This document shows positions 1-12,785 of a stretch of 64,000 nt of DNA, in pieces. The stretch is from NCBI GenBank assembly GCA_951812925.1, contig OX638372.1:46932245-46996244 (forward strand). Direction: 5' to 3'. Within the stretch, counting starts at the first letter, position 1; the number at the start of each line of letters is the position of its first letter. Origin of the DNA: Calliopum simillimum (taxonomy: Eukaryota > Arthropoda > Insecta > Diptera > Lauxaniidae). Below the pieces are notes generated by a model. It was not told the DNA's origin. It did not search any database and was given only the letters and a program-made list of their open reading frames with translations. The translations under genes and the position numbers were made by a program.

Positions 1-3000
1 TATTAGCAGCCTTACTTGCAGCTAATTTATTTCCATGGCAGCAAATACGAATAGTTAGATTTGCAAAAAAAAAAAATAATTATTTGCTTTTTTAGTTGCT
101 ACTGTGTGACTGAAGGTGTGGAAGTATTCTATAGTTAAATAAAAGTCACTTTTATTTACATATTACTCATGCAAATTTTAAGGTAAAGTTGGGTTATTCA
201 TGCCAAAACATGTGATTTGTGATTGGGATACATTAAAAACCCTAAAATTAATTGAAAAGTGTGATGTAAATCTTTTATCTATATATAGATACACCACTTA
301 AAAACTTGCCACCCTTTTTTTACTATTCCAGAAATGTAGTGCGAATTTGATTTATATACCATTAGAATGGTATTTTTGTGTAGATTTGCACAAAGTTAAA
401 ATGGTTTTATCATTTTGTCTCCAAGTCAGGTATAAATACATACAACTTTTTAATATTATCAACAACAAAAAATGCAATCGCGCAGAGCTGGAAAATAGGA
501 TGAAGCACAAGAGAAAGACAAAAACAAAACAGTTACTTTATGTTTATTGTTTTGCTTACGTTCCGCTTAATATTGTAACAGGGATGATAAATAAGCTTTT
601 CTATTTAGTACCAAATAGCAAAAAAAGCTAAAAGTGTCCAAAAAGTACCAAAATTATTTATTTGTAATCGAATTTTGACCACTGACCGTTACTGGCAAAA
701 ATTAAAGTTTGTTTGCTTGTGTGTTCGGTTTTTATAGATTCGAAATCCACTTAATCGATTTTGATGAAATTTATAGGCTAGAAAAATAGGTGGCGCTACT
801 TTTCTTAAGAGCAAAATTCATTATATCTTTCAAACTGTTTGACTGATAAGGACGAGTTTCGGTGCATAAATGCATATACAGAAGTAGTCAAAAATATTAA
901 CACATTGTATATAGGCATTTCCATACTAACGGGTGTGACAGTTTAAAGACAATGTTTAAAATTTAAAGTGGAATTTAGATAAATATGCCCGAAAAGTGCA
1001 TTTAACTTTATTTCGATCATGTCAACAAATAAAAGTATTTAAGAAAAGTTAAATTTCAATGCTTTTTTGTATTAAATAGATGGTAACGGGTGTGAAGTTA
1101 CAAATATGCTATTTTCGTTTTATGAGATTTGATCCCTCAGATCTGTAAAATTTTGTATGGAACGGGTAAAATAAAACTTTCAAATTAATTCATTGTAATA
1201 TTTTGTGCAAGAATTTTCTTAGTTTGCTGCATTTTAACCAAAAAAAAAAAATTAAAATTCCAAATTAGTAATATGGCAAGGGTTGGAAGGCAAAATAATA
1301 AAAAGGTAACGGGTGCGACATCGCTTACAAATGAAAAAATATATCAAAAATGATTTATTGGTATTCATTTGGTATGCAAATAAATAAAAAAAAATATTGC
1401 ATAGTCTTACGGGGCCGATATTCGTTTTTCAAACATCCTGTTTTTCATATTTTGTACTGAGCTTTTAGATTCGCTAGAACTTCTTCAATTTAACAATTTG
1501 AGGAAACTTCGTAGACATGAGTTTCATGATTTTTTGTGGGTTTCAATTCTATAAGGTATCCTTGGAACCTTAGGGTGGTAAAAACTGAGATAATTAGTAC
1601 AACTAGTCGAAAAAAAAAAACTGAGATAATTGACTTTTATGAATGAAATGTAGCCCATGTTGAGAGATTTACAACTTATTGATCGAACGTCAAATGGCAA
1701 AGATATAAGAAAAAACAAAACTGCATCGAATTTAAAAATTTTTTTTGTCCTTAAAATTCTTCCAATGTTAGCTTTCAAACTGGGGGCGGTCATTCGAAAT
1801 TTTTTTTGTGATACTATCTAACGAGCATTCTAAGTATATAAATTTTATACAAAAAAAGTATAAAAGATTTTTATATAGTGATAGTATCAAACTTAAGCCA
1901 AAATAGTTTAATTTGTGTTAATACTTTATGTGTATATGTACATTTTGAACGGTCAAGCATAAACGGTTTGTATATCAAATTGAAGCATATATTTTATACC
2001 AAATTTGGTGTGGATCTGTATTCATTCCAATTTGGTTTGAATTTTACACCGAAAGTTTTTGCTGTGTAGATGCGACAAGAAGGTTCATGTACGCCAAAAA
2101 GTTAGTGAGTTATTTTAGAATCTATATCTACTTTTAGTTATATATAAATCGGCCACTTTAACTATATACATTTTTTCCAAGCAAACGATATAACCTACTT
2201 TCACAAAAACTTAACTGTTTTTGCTTCATTTAAAAATAATCAATCAATAGGTATTTTGCAACAAAAAAGGCAAAAAAACTAATATCAAATCAGTATGTGC
2301 GCGTACATACATATAAACGTAAATAAACCCTATTGAATTAGTTGTTGTTAAGTGCTGGAAGATGCTCACATACATTTTTGTTGTTGTTGCCAATATTTTG
2401 TATTTAAATTCGTGAGCATCAGCACACATTTGATGTGGCATTAAATGTTTCCTTTAATCAATCAATGTTCTTAAAGTAGAATTCTACAATGCATTTTTTT
2501 TTTATTTTAATTCTTATTAAGTGGTTTGTTAAATTATGTCAATAAAAATTTTTTTAATTCATTAAGTAATTAATTGTTGACACACCTTCTATGAAATGCC
2601 ATAGAAAAGAGTAAAAGTGCGCAAAAGTTTAATTTTGATAGAAGAAGAAGACAGGAGTCATTAATTAGATAAGACTTGTTTTGCATTTAATTTTATTAGC
2701 ATTAAGAAATAAATTACAATAATATAACTATAATAATAATTATATTTTATTGGCACCACACCTAACTTTTAAAAACCACAAAATTGCTACTCAAATGCAG
2801 AAAAAAACAAAAGACTTAAGTAACAAACTTGAATGTTTTTTAGTATTTTATTTATTTGACTAAGTGTTTGAATTATATTTATTATCCTATTAAACGCTTG
2901 TTCCCTCCGTGCACAACTGGAAATAAATAGTTGCTTGTATAGAAAGTTTTAGTTAAATTTGGTGGAGTAGTTTCTACTATGCGTATACTGAAGTTTTTCT

Positions 3001-3120
3001 TATATTACATAGAGATAACATTCTCAGCCATATTGTGCCAACTCCATGTTCTTTGTACATTTCTCATTTCTCGGCTTAAATCCTTCAAGAGATTGTAAAT
3101 AAAGACACTTTCTTTAATTT
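1..3120. other. AT-rich intergenic DNA
   Basis: No coding potential beyond chance frames in AT-rich DNA. The only structure seen is a recurring motif, GGTAACGGGTGYGA or close to it, near 925, 1082 and 1304, plus homopolymer A runs. The open frames here have no recognisable domain. Confidence 0.6.
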
Positions 3121-3123
3121 TCT

Positions 3124-3480
3124 TCAACTAGCATAATAGAGGTACTTATCTCTCTTCCCCCAAAAAGTTACATAATCATATCTCCAAAAGCTCTTTGCCG
3201 CAAATAGATGACATTTAGTCAATATGTAAAAGTCATCGGAAAAAATAATGTCCACTGAATAAGTGGGCGGTGCCACGCCCTCAAAAAATAAACTCATCAT
3301 ATCTCTGGAATTATTATATTTGAACAAATAATGCTTACTATAAAAATTGGTAGTACCACGCTAAGAGCTGACTCATCATTTCTTTAAAAATGCGGAATGC
3401 AGATGGATATAATTTCGTTCATATGCAAAAGGCATAAGGATAAATAATTTTCAGTAAAAAAGCTTGTCCCCTCTAAAACT
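3124..3480. repeat. GGGCGGTGCCACGCCC-type repeat fragment
   Basis: Contains the palindromic core GGGCGGTGCCACGCCC at about 3265, followed by a segment reading like 'catcatatctctggaatta'. The same unit recurs at 8484-9259 and 26590-27030. This copy is diverged and incomplete. Confidence 0.6.
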
Positions 3481-3995
3481 GTATTTGGAATAAATTCATT
3501 AAAAAAAGTTTTCAAAATTTTGGATTTCGATTAACTTTACTTTCCCATATGTTATATAAAAAAAGTAAAAAAGATTCGGAGACATAATTTTTTTTTAATA
3601 TCAGTATTTGCAATATTTTCTCTTTTATAACCTTTTAATTTAATGTTAAAAAATTCATATAATTCACATGTAATCTGCAATAAGTAATACATTAAGCTTC
3701 AAACAAGTTAACTAAGGTCTGTACACGTAAAAAAGTGTCGCGTCAAATACTACAGTAAAATCAAATATGATGAAAGTAATCGTCTTAGAGTTCTTTGTCT
3801 TACATTTCCTCATCATTGGTTTTTTAGAATTTTGAATAGTTTTCAAATTGAGTTCATTGAAAGAAAATGCGCTAAATTTAATTGAGCGCAAAAAACACGA
3901 TTTTCCACATTTGCCTCACAAAAACATTGCATAAAGTATAAATATTGCAAAATCTACGGTAACTTGCGTACTTCAAAACTTTAGTGAACATTTAT

Positions 3996-4730
3996 TTTAG
4001 AATGGAAAGTCAGAAGTGTTCGAAAAAAGGACTTACCTCAGAGGAAAAAGCAAAAGAAGTCTTACGTGCCTATGAAAAAAATACTGGACTCTACATCAGA
4101 AATGTGGCTAAAAGAGTGCATATATCGCCCGGAAGCGTACAGAAAGTTTGCAGAGAGAAATGTTTTCAATCATATTAAGTAGTATTGGCACCAAACAAGA
4201 ACGATAAGCAAAACACTGCTGCTAAAAATCGCTCACGAAAGCTTTATTACCGTTTTGTGCTCAAATTTGAATTCATTTAAATGGACGGCGCGGCGCCACT
4301 TACGTCAAAGCTGACTTTAACAGCTTCCGGGTCAACTTTTTTTACACCGAAAAAAGAAAAGCGATGTTGCGCCAAATATAAAGCAAAAAAAGTGGACAAG
4401 TTTGCAAAAAATATTTGGTTTGGCAAGCAATTTGTAAATGCGGCTTAAAGAGCTCAGTATTTGGTGCAATTAACCACCAAATGAAGTGAAAGAGTGCTAA
4501 TAGAAACGTCTGCTGAATATGATACGCCTTTACAAAAACTCTTTGTGATTTTGGCCAGATTTGGCGAGTTGTCACTTTGGCAAATTGGCCATGAATTGAT
4601 ATGAAGAGAATGGGGTCAATGTTGTGCCAAAAAAAGCAAATCCTCTGAATTGCCCTGAGCTTCGACCGATTGGAAAATACTGGGATTATTGCTAAAAATG
4701 AAAAAAGTTGTCAAAAATTAAAAGAAACTA
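3996..4730 (+). pseudogene. Tc1/mariner-superfamily transposase remnant
   Basis: A DD(D/E) transposase of the Tc1/mariner superfamily, decayed by stops and frameshifts. The N-terminal helix-turn-helix region is still open (about 3996-4178, reading LTSEEKAKEVLRAYEKN and VAKRVHISPGSVQKVC). A first catalytic Asp survives in a 'KADF' context at 4313-4315. Further on, KKYLVWQAICKCGLKS, then the second-Asp block FWPDLASCH (about 4550-4575), and NVVPKKANPLNCPELRPI are readable. In the block that normally reads PIEKYW the acidic residue is replaced by Gly (PIGKYW), so the third catalytic position is lost as well. In-frame stops lie between the blocks. No terminal inverted repeats were identified. Family assignment rests on motif order; subfamily is not resolved. 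Confidence 0.85.
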
Positions 4731-4805
4731 AAACAAAAATAGATCAAGGTATCATCCTAGGTCACGAACGTACTTAGTTTTAATTTTTTAATCTCTTAAA
4801 TATGG

Positions 4806-4991
4806 TTTTTTGTTAATGCTGTGAAATTGTGGAATTCGTTACCAAGGGAAATCAAAACCGAAAATCGTAAATTGTGTTTTGAAAAGGCAGTTGTTTGCAA
4901 AACTTTCCAAACATGTAAAAAAGTACTTTATGAGACTTGTGTCTTACGGTACTATCAATAAAATTGAAATTGAAATAAATTGAAATTGAGT
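4806..4991 (+). mobile_element. 3' end of a CR1-group-like LINE
   Basis: Translates to AVKLWNSLPREIKTENRK and onwards, matching the C-terminus of the longer LINE at 12786-14132 (VVNLWNSLPNVIKSESRQ). The 3' UTR is also shared: a short hairpin GAGAC-loop-GTCTTAC near 4930, then a tail of AAATTGA-type repeats at 4958-4990 in place of poly(A). It is strongly 5'-truncated. Confidence 0.8.
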
Positions 4992-7055
4992 TTAGGGTGA
5001 AGCTGTAATCGAAAGCAAAGGGTTTATAAAATAAAAATATATTAAAAAAATATCAATGAATTTATATTCATAAGCAAGCTTGATTTTTATTCTTGTAATA
5101 ATGGTGTGCTATTTGTATGACCAATTGTTTTTTTTTTTTTTGATTAATTTAATGATTTTGATTAGATAAATAGGTTTTCTTTTTATTAGCAGAATAAGTC
5201 AATATTTAAACTTTTGCTCTAAAATCTCAGTTTACTTTAATAAACATGCATGTTTAATATTTAAAAACATTTGTTCTATTCACATGGGCATGGTTCTGAA
5301 AAAACCTTTAAACTCTCTTTATAAAACAAGGGGTTATAAATATGCTCACACGAAATATCAACATAATGAATTAATAATTACACAAAATAATTATTTTTGT
5401 TAATAAAAAATATGTATAGTGTTTAAAGTTCATAAGCATAAATAAAATTCGAAATTAATTTCTAAATGCCAAAAAATTTTAAGAATTGCGTGTTTCATGC
5501 CACACATCAAGCATATGAGTACAATAAAACAACAACAACAACAACAACAACAAAACATTACGTTATATTAAACTGTGTAAATAGGAAGTTAATAATAAAA
5601 CTTGCTTTAAACTAACAATAAGACATCTTAACTGCTGCCTACTAAAAACAATAGTTAAATAAATTGTCTTTGACCTTGTGGCAGTTCATGCCAACAATTA
5701 TCCAAATAAAAGAAGAAAAAAATTTAGAAAAAATTGAGAAAAAAATATGACTTAAATCATTTAAATGAATAATGCATAGATGACCGCTACGCTTGAACTT
5801 TTTAATGCTTAGTTAATATTTTAACAGCTTAAAAATTAACAATTATTAGCAAGAAATTTAATGCATTACATTACAAAAAATATTTGTAGGTATTGTTTTT
5901 CGCAAAATAATTGAATGATTTGTCTCAAAAAAAAAAATCATAGAAACATCGCAAAAAGTCGAAAAAAAAATTCCATTATTTATTTAACCAATTAACAACA
6001 GTTGACAAATTTTGCTGCTTCATTCTGAAAGAGTTCAGTGTTAATTGAAATTATGCTAACAAATTATGCATAAAAACAATTAAATTAAGAGTATTAATTT
6101 GCAAAATTATAACAAAGTAAACTTGTTTTATTTCATTTCGCAGTGAACTGAATTTTGCGCTTGCGCTGTTCATTATTGTTGCATTTTTATTCCATTTCCC
6201 ATGGGTTCATTACCCTTTACTCACGTTTTCCTTATTCTTCTTTTTCTCAATAATGATAAAGCAGATATGCAAATAAGACACGCTTATTTGCTTTATTAAA
6301 AATTCAGCTAATTGGTTATAAATAAAACAAAATGACAATAATTTTGTTATTGTTATGAAAACGTGAGATTTGGGATCAGGTTCGGCGCTTAAGTCTTTTG
6401 TTTGAATGGTTTGCGGTTGCATTATAAGTATTTAAATTTACATGTAACAAATTTATTCAAATATTCTTTGGCTTAAGAACAAGAAAGCTTTAGAAAAAAA
6501 TGAATAATTTTAAGATCCAGATGTTGGCCAAATCGGCTCAGTCAAATATCAATATATTTACAGCCGTTGAAAAATACTCAAGAACGATAGCTTCGTCAAT
6601 GTATTTATATGCAAATCACTTACTTGCTAACTAATAATGCAATAACGGAAATGTTTTGTTTTTCTTTGTTTGCTATAATCTTTCTCACTCGATTAATGTG
6701 CATTATGTTTTCGGCATTATGTAAAGTTTTACATTTAAATTTTGCAATAAAGTTAAGAAAGTAAAATTTTTAGAAGAAAAATACTTAAGAACGATTCAAA
6801 AACCGATTGGAAAACATCAGTAGAAAAATATCGAAAAAATTATTAATACACAGTAAAAATTTTAGTTTAATTTTAAAACCAAAAAGTACAATGACAAAAA
6901 ATTATTAATTTTAAACTTTTTTGGAATAAATTTTATTCTTTTATGAAATAAATTTAAAATTTTTTGGAAAAAAATCTAAATTTAATACCAAACTAGTAAG
7001 GGTGTAACCTTTGGCCTGGTCCAACATTAAAAAGCCTACACTACGGTATATTTAA
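4992..7055. other. AT-rich intergenic DNA with (CAA)n microsatellite
   Basis: No gene seen. A (CAA/AAC)n microsatellite lies at about 5524-5555. At 6380-6400 and again at 10070-10090 the phrase 'cgcttaagtcttttgttt' recurs, suggesting a diverged dispersed repeat. Confidence 0.55.
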
Positions 7056-7059
7056 AAAT

Positions 7060-7765
7060 TTGCATAAATGGAAAGTGCCACCCCCTTTTGTTCGAGTCCA
7101 CCCAGTTTTTGCTCAGAGCTTGCATTTATAGGCCTTATTATTTGAGTAAAATTTTGTTGGATTATCTCAAAAAACTCTTTTAGCGTAGCATTTTGAAGCT
7201 TTTGCTTATATGGGTGGTGCCACGCCCTCTTGTCGAATTTCACCCAGTTTTTGCACAAAACTTGCATTTATAATTTTTAGTGACTGAGTAAAATTTAATT
7301 CGATTATCTCAAAAAAACGCTTTCAGTATAGTGTTTTCAAGCTTTTGCTTGTATGAGAGGAGCCACGCCCTCTTGTTCGAAGTTGCCAAGCTTTTGTGCA
7401 GAGGTTGCTCTAACCACTTCTAGTAATTATGTGTATTTTGGTTGCATTGTCGTGAAAAATACTTCTTGAATTGCATTTTGAATATATTTTTTGTATGGGC
7501 GGTAGGCGTGTCCGTTGACCAGTTTCGCTCATTTTCAATCCCACGAGTTAACTTTTGCGACGAAGACAGTGTACTAAATTTCATTAAATTATCTCGCCCA
7601 GTTTTCTCAAAAAATGTATTTCAACGAACACCCAGCCAGCCAGACAGACGGACATGGCTATATCGACTCAGGAGGTGACGATGATCAAGAATATATATAC
7701 TTTTCTATATCTGCCACGCCTCGTTATCTGCGTTACAAATGGAAGGACAAATTTAAAATTAATAC
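7060..7765 (+). repeat. Composite 'GCCACGCCCTCTTG' interspersed repeat (family R1)
   Basis: Three direct units of roughly 130-165 bp, each with 'gccacgccctcttgt' followed by a 'cccagtttttgc' segment. A conserved terminal block follows: 'ttttttgtatgggcggtagg', then 'ccagacagacggacatggct', then 'caagaatatatatacttt' and a GCCACGCC/CTGCGTTACAAA end. Other copies: 43320-43880 (-), 63040-63540 (+), fragments at 23860-23930, 27240-27350, 31660-31800 and 51230-51410, and one split by the palindrome at 45295. Some copies end in 'accctacacccagggtat' or similar. Transposition class is not established. Confidence 0.75.
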
Positions 7766-7909
7766 CTTTTTTGGCATAAATTTTATACTTTTATGGAATA
7801 AATTTCAAACTTCTTTGGCAAAAAATCTAAATTCAATACCAAAAAAGGTTTAAATCAATACTATAGAGAATCAAAACTAAGAAAAGTAAACTTTCATTTT
7901 TTAGTCTGT

Positions 7910-8345
7910 ACCTTGTTGTAAAGCCTTTTTGCATTATCACAGCCGCACAATGCCGTTGCATCGATTCAATTAAGGCCTTGCACTGTTCCAAAGGAATGGC
8001 CTACAAGCGTTCTTTAGCTCTTTTGAATAAGTTGTCAAAATTCGTAATATTTTGCGAATTGAGTGCATTCTTGACGTCATTTTTCAGATGCACGATTAGA
8101 TCTAAGTTCGTGCTTGAGGATACCCAATCCAGAAGAACAGTGATTTTTTGCCAACTCTAGAAGTCTTTGTCCTGTTGAAATTTTCATATGACCGGCAAAT
8201 TCTCTTCGACCCGTGGTAACATTACGTTTTGGAGTAGCTCAACATATTGGACTGCATCCGTGGTACCTTCAATTCGGTGTATTGGCCCAACTCCACACCA
8301 CTAAAAGCAACCCCAAATCATTATGGATCCATTGATCTGTAAAAT
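7910..8345 (-). pseudogene. Tc1-like transposase remnant
   Basis: Reading the minus strand from about 8332, the frame gives GSIMIWGCF then a stop, WCGVGPIHRIEGTTDAVQYV and VMLPRVEENLPVI, a typical Tc1 catalytic-core context. The second-Asp block reads FQQDKD. The block normally containing the third acidic residue (PIEHLW type) reads DLIVHLKNDVKN, so the catalytic Glu is Val. Several stops interrupt the frame. About the C-terminal 140 codons are visible; the N-terminal DNA-binding half and the terminal repeats were not found. The upstream side abuts the palindromic element at 8484, which may have separated it from the rest. Confidence 0.85.
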
Positions 8346-8483
8346 TAATCGTAAACAAGACATTTCCAAAAAATTGTTATTTTTAACCTTTGGTCTTGAA
8401 TATCTTGAAATGGAAACACCACATTGTGTGTAGTTTTCTACCAAGCTTTTAGAATGTTAAAATAAAGGTCAGTGCAGTTTTTT

Positions 8484-9259
8484 GTTTAAAAATGTTAGTC
8501 GCATTAAACACAGGAGTGATATGTGAATAAATTTATGCACATTCTATCAAATTAAGTAAGATGAAAATAACTCAAAGTGAAAATGGGCGGTGCCACGCCC
8601 CAAAAACAAATTCGTTAAGTTTCTGAAACTATAAGACGCAGATAAATATGATTCGGTATGTTTGTAACAGGCACAGAGAAAAATAACATCCACTAAAAAA
8701 GTGGGCGGTGCCGCGCCCAACAAATATAAAATTTATCATATCTCCGAAACTATTTGAGCCATAGGGATGAGTTTCGGTATATGTATATAAAGGATAGTGA
8801 GTCAAATGACATTTGCTGAAAAAAAGGGCGTTACTTCACCCAACAATGAACATATCTTTATTAATTGCCACTCTGTTCTATAAGGAACAAGTTTATTCAT
8901 GTAGCTCTGCCTGTGGGCGTGGAACCACATATTTTTTCAATTGATGTTATTTGTCTTGATGACCTTTGTATATATACCGAATTTCATCTACATGGGTCAA
9001 ATAGTTTCAGAAATATGAAATGTTTATTTTTGGGGCGTGGCACCTCCCACTTTTCTAGTGGATATTATTTTTTTCTGCCTATTACAAACATACCGAATCT
9101 TATCTATCTGCGTTTAATAGTCTCGGAGATATGACGAATTTGTTTTTGGGGCGTGACACCGCCCATTTTCATTTTGATTGATTTTACTTGATTTGATTGA
9201 ATGCATATAAATTTATTAATATATGCCTCCTGCGTTTAATACGACTAGCATTTTTAAAC
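8484..9259. repeat. Palindromic (foldback) element of GGGCGGTGCCACGCCC units
   Basis: The left arm starts 'gtttaaaaatgttagtcgca' and its inverse closes the right end ('actagcatttttaaac'). Each arm carries the palindromic core GGGCGGTGCCACGCCC (left 8585, 8702; right 9030-9170) with the ~120-bp spacer unit also found tandemly at 26590-27030. The loop is near 8850. No target duplication was recognised. Confidence 0.75.
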
Positions 9260-10745
9260 AGAACCACCACCACTTACTTTTTCTTAATCATAAGGATGGG
9301 AAATACATTCTATGTAAGCATCAGCGACGATATTATCAAATACCGAAATGGCCACCCTAACTAATATACATCGACGAAAATATCCTTCTTAAGTTTATTT
9401 CAACTTCTATAAATAGGCTATTAATTCTGTATTTATTTTAAAAAGAATGTAGGTCTGAATAGTTTTTATTGTGAATACCACCATAGATGTCATTATTTGC
9501 TACATTATGTGGGTTTTCATGATATATGTAAAATCTAAATTTTAGCAAAATTAGAAAAAATAAAAAAAAAATAAAACTGTTAAAGTGTAAAAATTGTGCA
9601 ATTTTTGACCAATTTGTTTTGCTTTGCTGCTCGTACCACAGCGATATAGGCAATGCTTGACAACAACTTCCAATACCACAACATTTAAGTTGAACTGATT
9701 ACTGAAATTACACTTGTGGCACGTTTTTCTGCGCAATGCGTCTGCGCACTACAGTCGTAGTTTGAGTGCGTCACGTTATTTTGATTCGCTGCGCTATCGA
9801 TTGATCGATATATCTTTTTGCGTTACATGCCCGTGATATGGCTGACATGTAACGCTTCTAAGCAAACTAAAAAAGATTACACAATAAAAACACTTTTTTT
9901 TTTACTTGAGCCAGAGTTTTAAATCTTAACCTTGAAATACAATTTTTTTTGGACTTCGTTGCTGCTTCCATTTTTGATGTTTGCAGAAATACTACGTTCA
10001 AAGAATTTTAAGTGCGGAAGAAATCGAATTTCATATGCAAAGCGAGTGTATTTGATTAGGCAAGTTTGCCGCTTAAGTCTTTTGTTTTAATGAGGCTAAA
10101 CATTGAATACAAATAAAATGACACCCAATATACATTTAATTAAATAAATTAAGACTATGGGAATTCCACATAGATTTCTTAGTTTTGTTTATGTTGTATG
10201 AAGTTACGCCCTTATCAATGACTTAAATAAATAGTTTAATTGTTTACAGTTCAAATACTTATAATATGCAGAAATTTCAAGGATAGGTATTGTTGAATAT
10301 TTTTAGAAAATTCCGAAGCTCAAGTGAATTATATGCTTTTGGTTATAGTTTTTTTTTAGATTTTCTTTTTAAACTTATAGCAATTACATGTCAATATAAA
10401 TACATGATTTACTTAAGCATTTAAAAATGAATCGTGATTCCTTTGTTCGTGCACTTTTTGTGCAAACTGTGTTTGGTTGCACATCAGTTCAGTCATTTAT
10501 TCCGAAACTTTCAGTTAACGCTGAATTGATGCAGAATAAAATTGTTTTGCAGATTGCTTCAATACTCAAGATGTTTAACTGCACAAGAAATGAAATTTTA
10601 TAAAATCGTAGTCACCGTTAATATATTTTTCCAATTCTTGTCTTTTTATCGAAAAAGGACTATCCATTAATTTACCCTAAAACATATATTTTTTGCTGTT
10701 GTGAAAATACATAAATCCGATGGTAATTAATTAAACTTAATCAAA
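9260..10745. other. Intergenic DNA with a GC-richer patch
   Basis: No gene recognised. The patch 9720-9860 has lower AT than its surroundings and carries clustered motifs (see separate entry). The rest is AT-rich and featureless to me. Confidence 0.5.
9735..9856. promoter_or_regulatory. Possible regulatory cluster: TGCGCA, ATCGAT(A) and a 10-bp inverted repeat
   Basis: Contains CTGCGCAATGCGTCTGCGCA (NRF1/Ewg-like half sites), CTATCGATTGATCGATATAT (overlapping DREF-like ATCGAT cores) and a perfect 10-bp inverted repeat, GCGTTACATG at 9820-9829 and CATGTAACGC at 9846-9855. Such motifs occur together in fly housekeeping promoters, but no transcript is evident here. The functional reading is an inference. 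Confidence 0.3.
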
Positions 10746-10749
10746 TGCA

Positions 10750-11110
10750 AGGTATTCCAAAAGAAAGTTTATATTTGTATATGTCTTGAGTGAACGCAAC
10801 GAAACTGAGAGGCGCAAAAGGTATGTCAATCAACAATAGCCTGGCTCTTGAAAATATAGTCAATATAGAGCGTTTCTCAGGAACAGACCGCGCGTTGTGC
10901 GTGCGAGAGTTTAACAAAAACGGTGATTCGACAACTACCATGTTTTCTGTCGTTCTTGATGATCCTGGTCGCCCCGTTTTAAATGTCTCCAATGTTGTAC
11001 CGATCTCTTCAAACTTCTTCACCCATTTTTGAATGAAAGATATGCTTGGCGCCTTACTTAAATGGCGAAAGCCCCTTAGAAAATATCCATCAAAAAATGG
11101 CAGCCATCAC
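10750..11110 (-). pseudogene. Fragment of a mariner-type transposase N-terminal region
   Basis: Minus-strand reading from about 11075 gives APSISFIQKWVKKFEEIGTT, then a TGRPGSSRTTENMVVVE segment. This is the helix-turn-helix plus GRPR-like linker context seen at the N-terminus of many insect mariner-like transposases. After a frameshift, VFVKLSHAQRAVCS and further helix-like sequence can be read to about 10790. No catalytic core is present. Overlapping plus-strand frames are antisense shadows. Confidence 0.65.
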
Positions 11111-12785
11111 ATAGTCTACCTGCCGAGCTGTCATATGCAATTGTAGCGTTCGAATAAATGCGTGCAGTGATTACGACTGTTTACATTTGGACGATAATAT
11201 TTTTAAGAAATAAGTTCCAAAATTGTGTGATTTAACAAATAATAAACTCATTTGCGATAGATGACTTACTTATTGGTCCACTAAATATAAACACTCTTTT
11301 GGGACACCGGGCATTAAATACTAGACTTTCCATAAAAACACCATGTCATCATACATAAAACTAACTTGCGTTAGACATGACTGTTAGCACAATGCCTAAA
11401 AATATGCAACAAAATTGTCTTACGAATATGGTCAGCAATACATTTTATTCAGTGGCGGTATTTTTCAATGGAGGTGGGCGCACTTGATCCTCATTTTTAT
11501 ATCTCGAATTTAAAAATACGTTTTTTGCACTTTTAGGTTGATTCTAAGGATTCATCATACAAAAATACCAGAAATGGAAAATGTTTTCCTATTATACGGA
11601 AGTACTTTGTCATCACTGTCTCACGATGTTAATACTATCCCCCAAATATATCATCAGTTTCTTTTGCTACAAAATGCGAACCTTTCAAAGAAATGTCTTC
11701 GGAGAAAATTTTCATATAAAAATAATTTGACGAGTTGATTATAACATTTTGTCTGTTATACACTGGTTGGCATTAATATTTTGACTAAAAAAATTCAACA
11801 TATTTTAAACTCTTATATCATAAGCATTTACATATCAAGAAAAGCTGAATGATATATATCTTTTGTAGATGGTTTAATTTGTAATTAGCATAAACTTTTA
11901 AATATTCATTCTTTAATAAAGAAAATAATGAGCCATATATATGTAAAAGTGTTCGGTGTCATAAATATTTTGACATCAACTTCGCATAATCACTGATTTA
12001 CAGCAAAAAATGTGATTCGAACGATTCAAACTTATTTCGATTACTTCAAGTACCTATGCTGAGCTAAAAAATGCAGATACATTTGTTTTTTGCTCGTGCA
12101 GTGTTGCCATACGGTTTTTTGAGGAAAGACTTCACTTTTACTGATCTATAGAGAGAACTGTTAGTCCTTTATCAACTAGAAATATTTCGTCGTAAATAAT
12201 GTTTTCAACAGTGCATTGTTTGTAGGTATCGATAAAAAAAATAGTTGAGTTATAGTTGTCGAAAATTAAAATTTTGATGATATTGCGATGCTCCCAGTAA
12301 GTTTTTCTGAAATAATCATCTGAAAAAGTTTAAGCTTTGTAAAAAAAATTAAGCCCTTGCGAACCATGATTGATCGAATTAAAAAAACATATTAATGGAA
12401 ATAAAGTAATGGGCTTGAATGGGTTTTTTCTAAAAGTGGACTAAACTAAACTAAAGAACACTTCTTCAACTAAGTATAAGGAAATTTTAAAAAGTAAATG
12501 TTTTCTGTATTGAATTCTTTCTTAAGAAAGTGTGACTCATGTAATTTCATACAAAATATTTATTTATCAAGAAGTTAAATTTTAAATGGAGATTGTGAAA
12601 ATGGACCTTAAAATTCTAGAAAAGCTTTTATTATTTTATTAAATTTATTTTTAAGAGTCAATTGAAGAATTATGTGACAACAACTGAAGACATAAACAAA
12701 AATTAGCTGTTATGATGAAGAAAATTATACATTTTGAATTTATGGCTGACGGGACTGCCTATTGTGAATCACCAGACTAGTATGA
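11110..12785. other. AT-rich intergenic DNA
   Basis: No gene, RNA or clear repeat recognised. Short open frames here look like chance. Confidence 0.5.
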
